Below are positions 37,646 to 49,393 of a stretch of DNA of 64,000 nt, in pieces (the first letter of the stretch is position 1; each line of letters begins with the position of its first letter). Below the pieces are notes generated by a model that made no database searches, had not been told where the DNA came from, and was given only the letters and a program-made list of their open reading frames with translations. Source of the stretch: Ferrimonas balearica (GTDB lineage Bacteria; Pseudomonadota; Gammaproteobacteria; Enterobacterales; Shewanellaceae). The stretch spans positions 1 to 64,000 of the forward strand of contig NZ_JAHVHW010000011.1 in assembly GCF_019802055.1 (NCBI RefSeq), in the 5' to 3' direction. Made by a program: the position numbers and the translations under genes.

Positions 37646-39009
37646 TCCCGGTATCCCTGAGTACCCTCACTGAAGCGGTAGGCGGCACCCTGAATGGGGC
37701 TGACATTACGGTCGAGCGGATCGGGACCGACACCCGGGCACTGGCGTCTGGGGATCTGTTCCTGGCACTGGTGGGCGAGCGTTTTGATGGCCATGAGTTT
37801 GTTGCTCAGGCGGAGGCAGCAGGCGCCGCTGCATTGCTGGTGAGCCGACCGGTTGAGAGCCCCCTGCCTCAGATCCTGGTGGAAGACACGCTGATGGCGC
37901 TGGGACAACTTGGGGCCTGGCTGCGACAGACTCTGGCTCCGACCTGCCTGGCCATCACCGGCTCGGTGGGAAAAACCTCGGTTAAAGAGATGACTGCCGC
38001 CATCTTCAGTCAGTTGGGTCCGACCCTGGCGACCCGGGGAAACCTCAATAACACCATTGGTGTCCCTCTGACCCTGCTTGAACTTGAGCCACAACATCGC
38101 TTTGCCATTTTGGAGCTGGGCGCCAACCATGCTGGAGAGATTCGCTATACCTCCAGTCTGGTGCAACCCAAGGCAGCGCTGATCAACAACATCCGGGGTG
38201 CGCACCTGGAGGGGTTCGGTGGCATTGAGGGCGTGGCCCGTGCCAAATCCGAGATCTATGAACATCTGACGGAAAACGACACGGCGATCGTCAACCTGGA
38301 TGATGAGTGGGCTCCCTGGTTGCTGGAGCAACTGGGTGACCAAAACCGGCTGACCTACTCCAGCCAGAACAGTGCCGACGTATGGGCATCGGCGCTGTCG
38401 CGTGATCACAACGGCTGCTACCACTTCCTTCTGCATCGCGGCGAAGCCGAAGTGCTGGTGCGCTTGCCGTTGCCTGGACGCCATCAGGTGGACAATGCGC
38501 TGGCAGCAGCGGCCTTGGCCACGGCTGCGGATGTCAGCCTGGAGCAGATCGCCAGTGGCCTGGCGTTGGCGCCGACGGTGGCGGGTCGCACCCAGTTTTA
38601 CGCCTTGCGGGCTGAGATCACGCTGATCGATGACAGCTATAACGCCAATGCGGCCTCCACCATGGCCGCCATCGATCTGATGGCAGAAAGAGAGGGTTCT
38701 ACCCTGCTGGTTTTTGCGGATATGGGTGAGTTGGGCGAGGAAGCTGAGACAGAACACCGGCGCGTTGGACGCTATGCCAGAGAAAAAGGGATTGACCGCT
38801 TGCTGACAGTGGGTACATTAAGCCGCTTTGCCGCGCAAGAGCATGATGCTGCGCGTCACTTTGGGGACCAAGCGGAACTGCTCCCTGACCTGAAAGCTGA
38901 GCTGGCGACCCTCTCTGGGCCTGTCACGGTATTGATTAAAGGTTCTCGCAGCGCCCGCATGGAAAATGTGGCCAGGGCACTGCGTGACGAATTTGGGGAA
39001 AACGAATAG
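37642..39009 (+). CDS. murF: UDP-MurNAc-tripeptide:D-Ala-D-Ala ligase
   Basis: A 455-residue Mur ligase adding D-Ala-D-Ala, the last cytoplasmic peptide step; the dipeptide comes from Ddl (gene at 45140). Visible are the ATP loop ITGSVGKTSVKEM near 110-122, ELGANHAGEI, and IDDSYNANAASTMAA near 331-345. The length matches E. coli MurF (452). It overlaps murE by 4 bases and abuts mraY directly. Confidence 0.96.
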   Translation: MIPVSLSTLTEAVGGTLNGADITVERIGTDTRALASGDLFLALVGERFDGHEFVAQAEAAGAAALLVSRPVESPLPQILVEDTLMALGQLGAWLRQTLAPTCLAITGSVGKTSVKEMTAAIFSQLGPTLATRGNLNNTIGVPLTLLELEPQHRFAILELGANHAGEIRYTSSLVQPKAALINNIRGAHLEGFGGIEGVARAKSEIYEHLTENDTAIVNLDDEWAPWLLEQLGDQNRLTYSSQNSADVWASALSRDHNGCYHFLLHRGEAEVLVRLPLPGRHQVDNALAAAALATAADVSLEQIASGLALAPTVAGRTQFYALRAEITLIDDSYNANAASTMAAIDLMAEREGSTLLVFADMGELGEEAETEHRRVGRYAREKGIDRLLTVGTLSRFAAQEHDAARHFGDQAELLPDLKAELATLSGPVTVLIKGSRSARMENVARALRDEFGENE

Positions 39010-40089
39010 ATGCTGGTTTATCTGGCGGAATACCTGACACAGTATTACACCGCTTTTAACGTCTTTTCCTATCTGACGTTCCGGGCCATTGTTGGCCTGC
39101 TGACCGCACTGGCTTTCTGCCTATGGGCCGGTCCGCGCATGATCAGCTATCTGCAGCGCCTGCAGATTGGACAAGTGGTTCGGGACGATGGTCCGGAGTC
39201 CCACTTCAGTAAGCGGGGCACACCGACCATGGGTGGCCTGATGATCCTGGCGGGCATCTTTGTCTCCACCCTGCTGTGGGGTGATCTGGGCAACCACTAT
39301 GTACTGACCATGCTGTTTGTGATCGGTGCGTTTGGTCTTATCGGGTTTATCGACGATTACCGCAAGGTGATCCGTAAGGATCCCAAGGGGTTGATCGCCC
39401 GCTGGAAGTACTTCTGGCAATCCGCCGCCGCGCTGACAACGGGAATCGCGCTCTATATGTGCACGGCGCCGGATCAGCAGGTGCTGGTGGTGCCCTTCCT
39501 GAAAGATGTGATGCCTCAGCTGGGTCTGCTCTACATTGCGCTGGCTTACTTCACCATTGTGGGCAGCTCCAATGCGGTCAACCTGACCGATGGTCTGGAC
39601 GGCCTGGCGATCGTACCGACCGTGATGGTGGCGGCCGCGTTTGCTCTGGTGGCCTACCTCAGCGGTAACGTCAACTTCGCTCAGTATCTCCATATTCCTT
39701 ATCTGCCGGGGGCCGGTGAATTGGTGGTGGTTTGTACCGCCATGGTAGGCGCCGGTCTGGGTTTCCTCTGGTTCAACACCTATCCGGCCCAGGTCTTTAT
39801 GGGCGATGTGGGTTCCCTGGCCCTGGGCGCAGCCCTGGGGGCGCTGGCGGTACTGACCCGTCAGGAGATCCTGCTGGTGATCATGGGTGGCCTGTTTGTT
39901 GTCGAAACCCTGTCTGTGATTCTTCAGGTGGGCTCCTTCAAGCTGCGCCGTAAGCGGATCTTCCGCATGGCGCCCATCCACCACCACTATGAGCTGAAGG
40001 GCTGGCCGGAGCCGCGGGTGATCGTACGCTTCTGGATCATCTCCCTCTGCCTGGTGCTGCTGGGTCTGGCGACCCTGAAGGTACGCTGA
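39010..40089 (+). CDS. mraY: Phospho-MurNAc-pentapeptide transferase (lipid I synthesis)
   Basis: A 359-residue polytopic inner-membrane enzyme with about ten helices. It transfers phospho-MurNAc-pentapeptide to undecaprenyl phosphate. Conserved blocks are GTPTMGGL (about 70-77), the catalytic DD in [41 protein letters not shown] and the cytoplasmic [11 protein letters not shown]. Length matches E. coli (360). Its TGA overlaps the murD ATG by one base. Confidence 0.97.
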   Translation: MLVYLAEYLTQYYTAFNVFSYLTFRAIVGLLTALAFCLWAGPRMISYLQRLQIGQVVRDDGPESHFSKRGTPTMGGLMILAGIFVSTLLWGDLGNHYVLTMLFVIGAFGLIGFIDDYRKVIRKDPKGLIARWKYFWQSAAALTTGIALYMCTAPDQQVLVVPFLKDVMPQLGLLYIALAYFTIVGSSNAVNLTDGLDGLAIVPTVMVAAAFALVAYLSGNVNFAQYLHIPYLPGAGELVVVCTAMVGAGLGFLWFNTYPAQVFMGDVGSLALGAALGALAVLTRQEILLVIMGGLFVVETLSVILQVGSFKLRRKRIFRMAPIHHHYELKGWPEPRVIVRFWIISLCLVLLGLATLKVR

Positions 40090-41390
40090 TGACTGGCCCT
40101 GTCCCCCACACCTGGATCCTCGGCCTCGGCGTGACCGGCCTCAGTGTGGTTCGCCACCTGGCTGGTCAGGGGCAGACCCTTGCCGTGTGGGACACCCGGG
40201 CGACACCGCCCGGCGCCGATACCCTGGCGCAAGGTTATCCGGATGTGGCGCTGCGCACCGGCCCCTTTGACGGCGAAACGCTGTCTCAGGCGAAACGGCT
40301 GGTGGTCAGCCCGGGGCTGGACCTTCGTACCCCGGCACTGGCGCAGGCGATTGCCGCTGGTGTCGAGGTGGTGGGTGACATCGAACTGTTCGCCCGGGCG
40401 GCGGATGCGCCGGTTATCGGTATTACCGGATCCAACGGGAAATCCACGGTCACGACCCTGCTGGGCCATTTGGCTCGTGAGTGCGGGGCCAGCGTCGGAG
40501 TGGGCGGCAACATCGGTACTCCGGCTCTGGACCTGCTGAATCGGGGCCATGGCCTTTACGTGCTGGAACTTTCCAGCTTTCAGTTGGAAACCACCCGCTC
40601 CCTGAATGCGGTGGCGGGCACCGTGCTCAATGTCAGCCCCGATCATCTGGACCGCTATGACAGCTATGAGGCGTACCGGGACGCCAAACTGGCGCTCTAC
40701 CCTCAGTGCGACACCTGCGTGGTCAACCGGGCAGACGCCAATACACAGGCGCCCGAATCCGCTCATGTGGTGAGCTTTGGCCCCGATGCGCCCGCCGACG
40801 GCCAGTTTGGCATTGAAGGCGACTGGTTGATGCTGGGGGGCGAACGTCTGAAACGGCGTGACGCGCTCTCTCTGGTCGGGGCGCATAACGAACAGAACAT
40901 TCTCGCCGCGCTGGCACTGGGCCATGCAGCTGGTTTGGCGATGGCACCGATGCTGGCTGCGTTGGACAGCTACCGCGGATTGCCCCATCGCTGTGAGCTG
41001 ATCACCCAAATCCAGGGTGTCCGCTACGTCAACGACTCCAAGGCCACGAATCTGGGCGCCACTCAGGCGGCGCTTGAGGGGCTGGAGATTGCGCGGGTGT
41101 GGCTGATCGCTGGCGGTGATGCCAAAGGGCAGGACCTCTCCCCGCTGGCACCGGCGATTACCGGCCTGGCTGGCTTGATCACCCTGGGGCAGGATGGCCC
41201 GGCCATCGCCGCGATGCGCGCGGATGCCATTCAGGTGGATGGCATTGAAGCCGCTGTGGAGATCGCCGCAGCGAAAGCCCGTGAGGGCGACATCGTACTG
41301 TTGTCACCGGCGTGTTCGAGCCTGGACATGTACGCCAGCTTTGAGCAGCGCGGTCAGCGTTTTGCTGACGCCGCTCGGAGGCTGAAGTGA
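40089..41390 (+). CDS. murD: UDP-MurNAc-alanine:D-glutamate ligase
   Basis: A 433-residue Mur ligase adding D-Glu. N-terminal UDP-binding Rossmann segment [19 protein letters not shown] (about 10-28), ATP loop [15 protein letters not shown] near 112-126, [16 protein letters not shown], and the C-terminal [15 protein letters not shown] and [18 protein letters not shown]. Length close to E. coli MurD (438). It overlaps ftsW by 4 bases. Confidence 0.96.
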   Translation: MTGPVPHTWILGLGVTGLSVVRHLAGQGQTLAVWDTRATPPGADTLAQGYPDVALRTGPFDGETLSQAKRLVVSPGLDLRTPALAQAIAAGVEVVGDIELFARAADAPVIGITGSNGKSTVTTLLGHLARECGASVGVGGNIGTPALDLLNRGHGLYVLELSSFQLETTRSLNAVAGTVLNVSPDHLDRYDSYEAYRDAKLALYPQCDTCVVNRADANTQAPESAHVVSFGPDAPADGQFGIEGDWLMLGGERLKRRDALSLVGAHNEQNILAALALGHAAGLAMAPMLAALDSYRGLPHRCELITQIQGVRYVNDSKATNLGATQAALEGLEIARVWLIAGGDAKGQDLSPLAPAITGLAGLITLGQDGPAIAAMRADAIQVDGIEAAVEIAAAKAREGDIVLLSPACSSLDMYASFEQRGQRFADAARRLK

Positions 41391-42607
41391 AGGCCCCGGC
41401 CGCTCAACTGAGTCTGTTCAGCGATCGCTGGTCGGCGTTTCGTGCCGGGGTGTTCCCCGCCAAAGCGCCGGGCATGCAGCTGTATGACCGTATTCTGCTG
41501 GTGCTGATCCTGACCCTGGCGGTAACCGGCCTGCTGATGGTGACCTCTGCCTCCATGGCGGAGGGGGCCAAACTCACCGGCGATCCCTACCACTTCGTCA
41601 AACGCCAGCTGCTGTTTCTTGGCACGGCGATGATGATCGGGGTGGCGGTGCTGCAAGTGCCCATGTCCCGCTGGGAGCAATTCAGCTGGGCACTGATGCT
41701 GGCGGCACTGGTGTTGCTGGTGGTGGTGTTGATCGGGGGAAGAACGGTCAATGGCGCCACCCGCTGGCTGCCGTTGGGGCCCTTTAACCTGCAGGTGGCG
41801 GAGGTGGCCAAACTGGCACTCTTCGTGTTCCTGGCGGGTTATCTGGTGCGACGACATCAGGAACTCCGAGAGGAGATCAAAGGCTTTGTGAAGCCGGTAG
41901 CGGTGCTGGCGGTGTACGCCGGATTGATCCTGCTGCAGCCGGATCTCGGCACCGTGGTGGTGATGTTCGTCACCGTCATGGGCATGCTCTTTCTGGCGGG
42001 TGCCAGTTTGGGCAAATTTGTCACCCTGGCTCTGGTAGGCGTGGGGCTCGTGGTTCTGCTTATCGTGGTCGAGCCCTACCGCATGGCGCGGGTGATGAAC
42101 TTTATGGATCCCTGGGAAGATCCTTTTGGCAGTGGCTATCAGCTGACTCAGTCGCTGATGGCTTATGGCCGGGGGGACTGGCTGGGGCAGGGTCTTGGCA
42201 ACAGTATCCAGAAACTGGAGTACCTGCCTGAGGCCCATACGGACTTTATTTTTGCAGTGCTGGGTGAAGAGCTCGGCTTTATCGGTGTTGTGGCCGTACT
42301 GGGATTGCTGTTGGCCCTGGCGTTTCGTGCGCTGTGGATTGGCCACCTGGCTCTGAAGCAGGAGCAAGCGTTCTCCGGTTACCTGGCTTACGGCATCGGT
42401 ATCTGGTTCAGTTTCCAAACGGCGGTGAACGTCGGGGCCAGTGTGGGCGTGCTGCCGACCAAGGGCCTGACATTGCCGCTGGTGTCATACGGTGGAAGTA
42501 GTTTATGGGTGATGACCGCGGCTTCGGCCATGTTATTGCGGATCGATCACGAGCGGCGGGTGGCGCAAACCCAGCCCGCCAAAGCGACGGAGGCAAGCGA
42601 TGAGTGA
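41387..42607 (+). CDS. ftsW: Septal peptidoglycan glycosyltransferase FtsW
   Basis: A 406-residue SEDS-family membrane protein with ten predicted helices that polymerises septal glycan with FtsI. Motifs include [27 protein letters not shown] (about 117-143 in part), [47 protein letters not shown], and the C-terminal [16 protein letters not shown]. The ATGA overlap with murD and the 8-base overlap with murG fit the tightly coupled cluster. Confidence 0.96.
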   Translation: MKAPAAQLSLFSDRWSAFRAGVFPAKAPGMQLYDRILLVLILTLAVTGLLMVTSASMAEGAKLTGDPYHFVKRQLLFLGTAMMIGVAVLQVPMSRWEQFSWALMLAALVLLVVVLIGGRTVNGATRWLPLGPFNLQVAEVAKLALFVFLAGYLVRRHQELREEIKGFVKPVAVLAVYAGLILLQPDLGTVVVMFVTVMGMLFLAGASLGKFVTLALVGVGLVVLLIVVEPYRMARVMNFMDPWEDPFGSGYQLTQSLMAYGRGDWLGQGLGNSIQKLEYLPEAHTDFIFAVLGEELGFIGVVAVLGLLLALAFRALWIGHLALKQEQAFSGYLAYGIGIWFSFQTAVNVGASVGVLPTKGLTLPLVSYGGSSLWVMTAASAMLLRIDHERRVAQTQPAKATEASDE

Positions 42608-43685
42608 GGCGAAAGCACCCCGCTTGATGGTGATGGCTGGCGGCACCGGAGGACACGTATTTCCGGCGCTGGCGGTTGCCCGACGTCTGCGTGAACAGGG
42701 CTGGGAAGTGCTCTGGCTCGGTACTGCCGAGCGGATGGAAGCACGACTGGTGCCTCAGCATGGTTTTGCCATCCGCTTTATCGACATTAAAGGGGTTCGG
42801 GGCAATGGCTTGATGCGCAAGCTCAAGGCCCCGTTTCAGATCCTGAAGGCGATTGCTCAGGCGCGTCAGATCCAGGCTGAGTTCCAGCCGGATGTAGTAC
42901 TGGGCATGGGCGGTTATGCCGCTGGTCCGGGAGGCATTGCTGCCTGGCTGCGTCGCACTCCGCTGGTGCTGCATGAGCAAAATGCCGTGGCCGGTGCCAC
43001 CAACTCGATTCTGGCGCGCTTTGCCAGCAAGGTGCTGGTGGCGTTCAACAATGTGTTGCCCGGTGAAGAGCGGGTCGGCAACCCGGTACGTGATGAGCTG
43101 GTGGCCATTGGCGAAGCGCATCCGGTTGAGCCGGGTGAACAGCTGAAAGTGCTGGTGGTCGGCGGCAGCCTCGGGGCTCAGGTGTTGAATGAGCAGGTGC
43201 CTGCGGCGGTTGGCCTGCTGGCCAATGAGGCGGCAGTCACTGTCTGGCATCAGGTTGGTCGGGGCAATGAGGCTTCGGTAAGCCAGCGCTGGGGCGAGAT
43301 AGCGCCGGGTGTTGGCGCGCAGGTGGCGGAGTTTATTGATGATATGGCGGCTGCCTACGCCTGGGCGGACTTGGTGATCTGCCGCGCCGGCGCCCTGACC
43401 GTTGCCGAACTGGCGGCCACCGGGCGGCCCTCCCTGCTGGTGCCGTTCCCCCACGCGGTGGATGACCATCAGACCAAGAACGCGGAAGCCTTGGTCGGTG
43501 CGGGGGCGGCGCGACTGCTGCCCCAGTCCAGCCTGACGCCGGAGCAACTGGCGGAGGAGATCCTGACCCTGGTGCGCCAGCCGGAGCAACTGGTGAAGAT
43601 GGCGCAGCAGGCGCGAAGCAGCGCCATCCTGGATGCCACCGATAAGGTGGCCGGTATCTGTCAATCATTGGCACGGAGAGATTGA
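42600..43685 (+). CDS. murG: Lipid II synthase (GlcNAc transferase) MurG
   Basis: A 361-residue GT28 glycosyltransferase that adds GlcNAc to lipid I on the inner face of the membrane. The glycine-rich loop [16 protein letters not shown] is at 12-27, followed by [23 protein letters not shown] and the UDP-GlcNAc site [31 protein letters not shown] near 261. Length fits E. coli MurG (355). It overlaps ftsW by 8 bases. Confidence 0.97.
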   Translation: MSEAKAPRLMVMAGGTGGHVFPALAVARRLREQGWEVLWLGTAERMEARLVPQHGFAIRFIDIKGVRGNGLMRKLKAPFQILKAIAQARQIQAEFQPDVVLGMGGYAAGPGGIAAWLRRTPLVLHEQNAVAGATNSILARFASKVLVAFNNVLPGEERVGNPVRDELVAIGEAHPVEPGEQLKVLVVGGSLGAQVLNEQVPAAVGLLANEAAVTVWHQVGRGNEASVSQRWGEIAPGVGAQVAEFIDDMAAAYAWADLVICRAGALTVAELAATGRPSLLVPFPHAVDDHQTKNAEALVGAGAARLLPQSSLTPEQLAEEILTLVRQPEQLVKMAQQARSSAILDATDKVAGICQSLARRD

Positions 43686-43686
43686 G

Positions 43687-45147
43687 ATGAGCAAAGTACA
43701 AGTCTCTGGCGCCAACAGCCCCCGTCCGGGGATGGGGCGCGTAAAACGCATTCATTTTGTGGGCATTGGCGGCTCTGGTATGGGCGGCATTGCCGAAGTG
43801 CTGGCCAACGAGGGTTACCAGGTCAGCGGTTCTGACATCGCTCAGAATCCCGTAACCGAGCGACTGGTTCAGGCGGGCGCCACCGTTCACATCGGCCACA
43901 GTGCCGAGTGGGTTGAAGACGCCGATGTGGTGGTGGTTTCCACCGCCATTCGGGAAGAAAACCCGGAGATCAAAGCGGCCCGGGAGAAGCGCATTCCGGT
44001 TGTGCGTCGTGCGGAGATGCTGGCGGAGCTGATGCGCTTCCGTCATGGCATCGCCATTGCCGGTACCCACGGCAAAACCACCACCACCAGTCTGACTGCC
44101 AGCCTGTTTGGTCAGGGCGGTCTGGATCCGACCTTCGTGATTGGTGGCAAGCTCAACAGTGCTGGCACCAATGCTCAGCTGGGTCTGGGACGTTATCTGG
44201 TGGCGGAGGCGGACGAGTCCGATGCCAGCTTCCTGCACCTGCAGCCGATGATCTCGGTGGTCACCAACATCGAGCCGGACCATATGGATACCTACGGCGG
44301 TGACATCAACAAGTTGCATGACACCTTCGTGGACTTCCTGCACAACCTGCCGTTCTACGGCATTGCGGTGCTCTGTATGGACGATCCGGGTGTGCAGACG
44401 ATCCTGCCCCGTGTAGGCCGACGAATTGTCACCTACGGGTTCCATCCGGATGCGGACATCCGTGCGGAAGATTTTGTCCAGGTGGGTACCCGCACCCAGT
44501 TTACTCTGCACCGTCCTGACCGGGCGCCGCTGGCCCTGACTCTCAACCTGCCGGGCCGCCACAATGTGCAGAACGCGCTGGCGGCCATCGCGGTGGCGAT
44601 GGAGGAGGGCGTCGAGGACAGCGCCATTGAGGCGGCACTGGACCAGTTCCAGGGCATCGGCCGTCGCTTCCAGCAGTACGGTGAGTTTGATACCGGTGCT
44701 GGCAAGGTGCTGCTGGTGGACGATTACGGCCACCACCCCAGCGAAGTGGCGGTGACCATCAAAGCGGCGCGCGCCAGCTGGCCGGAGCGTCGTCTGGTGA
44801 TGGTTTACCAGCCGCACCGCTACAGCCGCACCCGCGACCTGTATGACGATTTCTGCGCCGTGCTGGCGGAGGTGGACTGCCTGTTGCTGATGGAGGTCTA
44901 CAGCGCTGGAGAGGATCGAATCCCGGGCGCGGACAGCCGCGCACTGTGCCGCTCGATTCGACAGCGCGGTATCGATCCGGTCTACGTTCCGGGCCCGGAA
45001 GCGCTGCCTGCTCTGTTGGCCGACCAGCTTAAAGACGGTGACGTCGTATTGACTCAGGGAGCCGGTAACATCGGTGCCCTGGCGAAAGATCTGGCCCAGA
45101 TGGGCCTGTCAGTGAACAAGATGAAACAGGAGCCCAGCGGTGACTGA
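43687..45147 (+). CDS. murC: UDP-MurNAc:L-alanine ligase
   Basis: A 486-residue Mur ligase starting the peptide stem. [23 protein letters not shown] (about 22-44 in part) binds UDP-MurNAc; ATP loop [13 protein letters not shown] near 123-135; [12 protein letters not shown] and [13 protein letters not shown] follow. Start is the ATG at 43687, one base after murG, preceded by GGAGAGATTGAG; the frame is open 18 codons upstream within murG. It overlaps ddl by 8 bases. Confidence 0.96.
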   Translation: MSKVQVSGANSPRPGMGRVKRIHFVGIGGSGMGGIAEVLANEGYQVSGSDIAQNPVTERLVQAGATVHIGHSAEWVEDADVVVVSTAIREENPEIKAAREKRIPVVRRAEMLAELMRFRHGIAIAGTHGKTTTTSLTASLFGQGGLDPTFVIGGKLNSAGTNAQLGLGRYLVAEADESDASFLHLQPMISVVTNIEPDHMDTYGGDINKLHDTFVDFLHNLPFYGIAVLCMDDPGVQTILPRVGRRIVTYGFHPDADIRAEDFVQVGTRTQFTLHRPDRAPLALTLNLPGRHNVQNALAAIAVAMEEGVEDSAIEAALDQFQGIGRRFQQYGEFDTGAGKVLLVDDYGHHPSEVAVTIKAARASWPERRLVMVYQPHRYSRTRDLYDDFCAVLAEVDCLLLMEVYSAGEDRIPGADSRALCRSIRQRGIDPVYVPGPEALPALLADQLKDGDVVLTQGAGNIGALAKDLAQMGLSVNKMKQEPSGD

Positions 45148-46060
45148 AGCGGTGAAACAGGACAAGGTAGCGGTGCTTTTTGGCGGTACCAGCGCGGAGC
45201 GGGAAGTCTCTCTGCGTTCCGGTGCGGCGGTACTGACGGGCCTGCAACGTGGCGGCATTGATGCTCACGCGTTTGATCCGGCAGAGCAACCGCTGGATGC
45301 CCTGAAAAACTACGACCGTGCCTTTATCGTACTGCACGGTCGCGGTGGTGAAGATGGCACCGTTCAGGGGGCGTTGGAGCTGATGAAGATCCCCTACACC
45401 GGCTCGCGCGTTCTGGGTTGTGCCCTGGCGATGGACAAGGTCCGGACCAAGTGGCTGTGGGCCGGGATTGGTTTGCCAACGGCGGATTTTGAAGTCGTTG
45501 ATAAAGAGTCATTTAGTCCGGGCAAGGCTGAGGATATAATGGCCCGCTTGGGTTCGCCGGTGATGGTGAAACCTGCCTGTGAAGGCTCCTCCATCGGCAT
45601 GGCGAAAGCCGAGGATGCGGCATCGCTGCAGGGCGCGATTGAAACCGCTTTGCGCTATGACGACACCGTACTGGTGGAGGCCTGGGTCCACGGTCCCGAA
45701 TACACGGTGTCGATTCTGGGCGAAGAGGCCTTGCCAGCCATTCGTATGGAAACGCCGAACGTGTTTTACGACTACGAAGCCAAGTACCAGAGCCAGACTA
45801 CCCAGTATTACTGTCCGGCCGGTCTGAGCGATGAAGATGAAACCGAGCTTCGTGTTCTGGCGCTGAAGGCGTTCAAAGCGGTCGGTGCCAGTGGCTGGGG
45901 CCGGGTGGATGTGATGCGTGATGCGGATGGCAGTTGGCGTCTGCTGGAGGTCAATACCGTTCCCGGTATGACCGAAACCAGCCTGGTGCCCAAAGCGGCC
46001 AAGGCGATCGGCATCGATTTTGACACCCTGGTGGCCCGGATCCTGGCGGCCAGTTACTGA
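45140..46060 (+). CDS. ddl: D-alanine:D-alanine ligase (DdlB type)
   Basis: A 306-residue ATP-grasp ligase producing the D-Ala-D-Ala used by MurF. It shows [17 protein letters not shown] (12-28), [37 protein letters not shown] and the C-terminal [19 protein letters not shown]. Length equals E. coli DdlB (306). Its place between murC and ftsQ is the enterobacterial arrangement; Shewanella lacks ddl here, as I recall. Confidence 0.96.
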   Translation: MTEAVKQDKVAVLFGGTSAEREVSLRSGAAVLTGLQRGGIDAHAFDPAEQPLDALKNYDRAFIVLHGRGGEDGTVQGALELMKIPYTGSRVLGCALAMDKVRTKWLWAGIGLPTADFEVVDKESFSPGKAEDIMARLGSPVMVKPACEGSSIGMAKAEDAASLQGAIETALRYDDTVLVEAWVHGPEYTVSILGEEALPAIRMETPNVFYDYEAKYQSQTTQYYCPAGLSDEDETELRVLALKAFKAVGASGWGRVDVMRDADGSWRLLEVNTVPGMTETSLVPKAAKAIGIDFDTLVARILAASY

Positions 46061-46070
46061 CGACGACACC

Positions 46071-46817
46071 ATGGTGCTGGCGCAGTGGCGTGAAATTCGG
46101 TGGAGCCTCTGGCTTGGGCTCACTTTCCTGGCACTGGTCCTGATTGGACTGGTGCAGGGAGGGTTCTGGCTTAAGGCGTTTGCCACCAGCGCGGATCAGC
46201 TGCCCATCGAAGAGGTGGCGCTGATTGGCGAGCGGCGGTTTACTGCCGACCAGGAGGTGCGGGATGCGCTGCACACCCTGGAGCGATGGAGTCTGTTTAC
46301 CGCAGATGTGGGGCAGATCCGGGACGTGTTGGCGGCGTTGCCATGGGTCGACCGGGTGACCGTTCGCCGGGAGTGGCCCAATCGGTTGCGGGTGTTTCTG
46401 GTGGAGCAGCAGCCGGTGGCACATTGGGATGGCGAGCAGTGGCTTAATGACCGTGCGGAGCCCTTCATGGCACCGCCGCGTGATGGCTTAGCATCGCTGC
46501 CCCTGCTGAGTGGGCCGGATGGCAGCGCGGCAAAAGTTTGGAACATGTGGCAGCAGCTCTCTGAACTGCTGGCGCTGAACGGCCACGCTGGGCACGCGTT
46601 AAGTCTCAGCGGGCGACACGCCTGGCAGCTGGTGCTGGAAAACGGCATCGCATTGGAGCTGGGCAGAAAAGATACCCTGGCCCGGGTACAGCGTTTTATC
46701 GACGTCTGGCCCGAGCTACAGCGTGACGGCCGGGTGCCGGAACGCGTGGATTTACGATACGACACGGGATTGGCCGTGCGTTGGCAGCTAAACGAGCAAG
46801 AGAAGCAAAAGGGATGA
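46071..46817 (+). CDS. ftsQ: Cell division protein FtsQ
   Basis: A 248-residue bitopic protein: cytoplasmic tail, membrane helix at about 14-34 (LWLGLTFLALVLIGLVQGGFW, in part), POTRA domain (about 42-112, IEEVALIGERRFTADQEV) and the FtsQ/DivIB beta domain. It nucleates the FtsQLB complex. Start taken as ATG at 46071, 10 bases after ddl; no Shine-Dalgarno is evident, so coupling to ddl is likely. It overlaps ftsA by 4 bases. Confidence 0.93.
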   Translation: MVLAQWREIRWSLWLGLTFLALVLIGLVQGGFWLKAFATSADQLPIEEVALIGERRFTADQEVRDALHTLERWSLFTADVGQIRDVLAALPWVDRVTVRREWPNRLRVFLVEQQPVAHWDGEQWLNDRAEPFMAPPRDGLASLPLLSGPDGSAAKVWNMWQQLSELLALNGHAGHALSLSGRHAWQLVLENGIALELGRKDTLARVQRFIDVWPELQRDGRVPERVDLRYDTGLAVRWQLNEQEKQKG

Positions 46818-48049
46818 CCACGAGCACAGAAACCGGTTTGGTCGTTGGCCTGGACATCGGCACCGCACAAGTCACCGCTGTGATTGGTGAGGTGTTGCCC
46901 GATGGCGAAATCAGCGTCATTGGTATCGGCAGCCAGTTGTCCCGAGGTATGGACAAGGGTGGTGTGAATGACCTGGATTCCGTGGTGCGCTGTGTGCGTC
47001 TCGCGCTGACCCAGGCCGAAAACATGGCCCAGTGCGAGGTGGCGTCTGTCTACCTGAGCATCTCTGGCCACCACATCAGCTGCCAGAACGAAAAAGGGAT
47101 GGTGTCCATTGACGGCGCCGAGGTGATGCAGGAAGACGTGGACCACGTTATCCACACCGCTCAGTCGGTGAAGATCCCCAATGAGCGTCGCATCCTGCAC
47201 GTCCTGCCCCAGGAGTTCACCATTGATGAACTGGAGGGGATCCGCAGCCCAGTCGGCATGTCCGGTATGCGGATGGAAGCCGAAGTGCACATGGTGACCT
47301 GTGCGTCCGACTGGGCCCGCAACATCACCAAGTGTGTAGAACGCTGCGGCATCCACGTTGATGGTCTGGTGTTCTCCGGCATCGCTTCTGCCGAATCGGT
47401 GCTGACCGAGGATGAGAAAGATCTCGGTGTCTGCCTGGTGGACATCGGCGCCGGTACCACCGACATCTCGATCTACAGCGGCGGCGCCCTGCGTCACTGC
47501 CAGGTGATTCCGGTTGCCGGCAACCAGGTGACCAACGACATCGCCAAGATTTTCCGCACGCCTCTGAGCCATGCGGAGCAGATCAAAGTGCAGTTTGCCT
47601 GTGCCCGCAGTGGCATGGTGAGCAGCGAAGACAGCATTGAAGTGCCCTCGGTTGGGGGACGTCCGGCTCGCACCATGTCACGTCAGACTCTGGCTGAGGT
47701 GGTTGAGCCTCGCTACCAGGAGTTGTTTGAACTGGTGGCTGACGCCCTTCGTGCCAGTGGTCTGGAAGACCAGGTGGCGGCCGGTGTGGTACTGACCGGT
47801 GGCACCGCCCAGATCGATGGGGCGGAAGTGGTGGCTGAAGAGGTGTTCGGTATGCCGGTACGTCTGGCACAGCCACTGCCATTGAAAGGATTGAACGATT
47901 ACATTCGGGAACCCAGCTACGCCACGGCGGTGGGTCTCCTGCATCACGGCGCTCAGCAACTGATGGAAAAGACTCAGGAGCGGGCACCACAGAATGGTTT
48001 GAGCCAGCTGCTGACACGCATGCAGAGCTGGTTCAAAGGTGAATTTTAA
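46814..48049 (+). CDS. ftsA: Cell division protein FtsA
   Basis: A 411-residue actin-like protein tethering FtsZ to the membrane. VVGLDIGTAQVTAVIGE is near 9-25, VCLVDIGAGTTDISIYSGG near 205-223, VVLTGGTAQIDG near 326-337, and the C-terminal LLTRMQSWFKGEF is the amphipathic membrane-targeting helix. Start is the ATG overlapping the ftsQ stop. AAAAGGG precedes it. It is followed by ftsZ after 33 bases. Confidence 0.97.
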   Translation: MTTSTETGLVVGLDIGTAQVTAVIGEVLPDGEISVIGIGSQLSRGMDKGGVNDLDSVVRCVRLALTQAENMAQCEVASVYLSISGHHISCQNEKGMVSIDGAEVMQEDVDHVIHTAQSVKIPNERRILHVLPQEFTIDELEGIRSPVGMSGMRMEAEVHMVTCASDWARNITKCVERCGIHVDGLVFSGIASAESVLTEDEKDLGVCLVDIGAGTTDISIYSGGALRHCQVIPVAGNQVTNDIAKIFRTPLSHAEQIKVQFACARSGMVSSEDSIEVPSVGGRPARTMSRQTLAEVVEPRYQELFELVADALRASGLEDQVAAGVVLTGGTAQIDGAEVVAEEVFGMPVRLAQPLPLKGLNDYIREPSYATAVGLLHHGAQQLMEKTQERAPQNGLSQLLTRMQSWFKGEF

Positions 48050-48082
48050 GCTTTTGGACGCGGGCTGAACGGAGAGACGAGT

Positions 48083-49303
48083 ATGTTTGAGATTGTGGAC
48101 AGTCACAATGATGACGCGGTCATCAAGGTAATCGGGGTCGGTGGTGGCGGCGGTAACGCCGTAGAGCACATGGTTGAGCAAACCATCGAAGGGGTGGAGT
48201 TCATCTGTGCCAACACGGACTCTCAGGCGCTGCGGAAGTCTTCCGCCAACACCACCATCCAACTGGGTAAGAACGTCACCAAGGGACTGGGTGCCGGTGC
48301 CAACCCGGAAGTGGGCCGTGAAGCGGCGCTGGAAGATCGTGAAACCATCCGTGCCGCGATTGCGGGTTCCGATATGGTATTTATCGCTGCGGGTATGGGG
48401 GGTGGTACCGGTACCGGTGCAGCCCCGGTGGTTGCTGAGGTGGCCAAAGAGGAGGGGATCCTTACCGTTGCGGTAGTGACCAAGCCGTTCTCCTTCGAAG
48501 GCAAGAAGCGCTCCGCCTTTGCTGACCAGGGCATCGACCAGCTGTCCAAGCACGTTGACTCCCTGATCACCGTGCCGAACGACAAGCTGCTGAAGGTTCT
48601 GGGTGGCCGCACCAGCCTGCTGGATGCGTTCAAGGCAGCCAACAACGTGCTGCTGGGTGCCGTACAGGGCATTGCCGAGCTGATCACCCGCCCGGGTCTT
48701 ATCAACGTGGACTTCGCCGACGTGAAGACCGTGATGTCCGAGATGGGCAACGCCATGATGGGGACCGGTGTCGCCCGTGGTGAAGACCGTGCAGAAGAAG
48801 CGGCCGAAGCCGCTGTCGCCAGCCCGCTGCTGGAAGACATCGACCTGTCCGGTGCCCGTGGTGTTCTGGTGAACATCACCGCTGGTCTCGACATCAGCAT
48901 CGAAGAGTTTGAAACCGTGGGTAACCACGTGAAGGCCTACGCTTCTGAAAACGCCACCGTGGTAGTGGGTGCCGTGATCGATCCGGAGATGAGCGACGAA
49001 CTGCGCGTGACCGTCGTTGCCACCGGTATCGGTGCAGAAAAGAAGCCGGACATTCAGTTGGTCTCCAATGCGGTCGCTAAACCTAAGCAAGCGGAGCCGG
49101 TAGCCCGCGAGAGCTACGTGGCTGAACCTGCTGCACCGGCGATGACCCGCCCTGCGGCAGAGCAGCCGGTTGAGCAGGCTGAACCGATGCGCAGTTCCGT
49201 AGGCGGTCAGGGTGGCGCGGCAGCCGCCAAGCAGCCCAACGAGAACCTGAACAAGGACAACTATCTCGACATTCCGGCGTTTCTGCGTCGTCAGGCCGAT
49301 TAA
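48083..49303 (+). CDS. ftsZ: Cell division GTPase FtsZ
   Basis: A 406-residue tubulin homologue forming the Z ring. [17 protein letters not shown] (about 14-30), the tubulin signature [10 protein letters not shown] near 108-117, and GTPase T7 loop [11 protein letters not shown] near 208. A low-complexity Ala/Pro/Glu linker (about 320-385) leads to the conserved C-terminal peptide [14 protein letters not shown], the docking site for FtsA, ZipA and probably ZapD (gene at 55178). GGAGAG precedes the ATG. Confidence 0.98.
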   Translation: MFEIVDSHNDDAVIKVIGVGGGGGNAVEHMVEQTIEGVEFICANTDSQALRKSSANTTIQLGKNVTKGLGAGANPEVGREAALEDRETIRAAIAGSDMVFIAAGMGGGTGTGAAPVVAEVAKEEGILTVAVVTKPFSFEGKKRSAFADQGIDQLSKHVDSLITVPNDKLLKVLGGRTSLLDAFKAANNVLLGAVQGIAELITRPGLINVDFADVKTVMSEMGNAMMGTGVARGEDRAEEAAEAAVASPLLEDIDLSGARGVLVNITAGLDISIEEFETVGNHVKAYASENATVVVGAVIDPEMSDELRVTVVATGIGAEKKPDIQLVSNAVAKPKQAEPVARESYVAEPAAPAMTRPAAEQPVEQAEPMRSSVGGQGGAAAAKQPNENLNKDNYLDIPAFLRRQAD

Positions 49304-49333
49304 ACCAATCGATCTGACTGGTCAGGCCGGATT

Positions 49334-49361
49334 TTGGCAGTTGGTCAAAATGTGATAGGAT
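49334..49361 (+). promoter_or_regulatory. Candidate lpxC promoter
   Basis: TTGGCA (5 of 6 to TTGACA) at 49334-49339, 16-base spacer, TAGGAT at 49356-49361. It lies in the 90-base gap between ftsZ and lpxC, where E. coli also has a separate lpxC promoter. Confidence 0.5.
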
Positions 49362-49393
49362 GCGCCCCTGAAATGTTAGGAGCATTGTGCTAG

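Noticed and set aside
47678-49090. A 470-codon open frame opposite ftsA and ftsZ
   Set aside because: Spans two real genes on the other strand and has no domain; same explanation.
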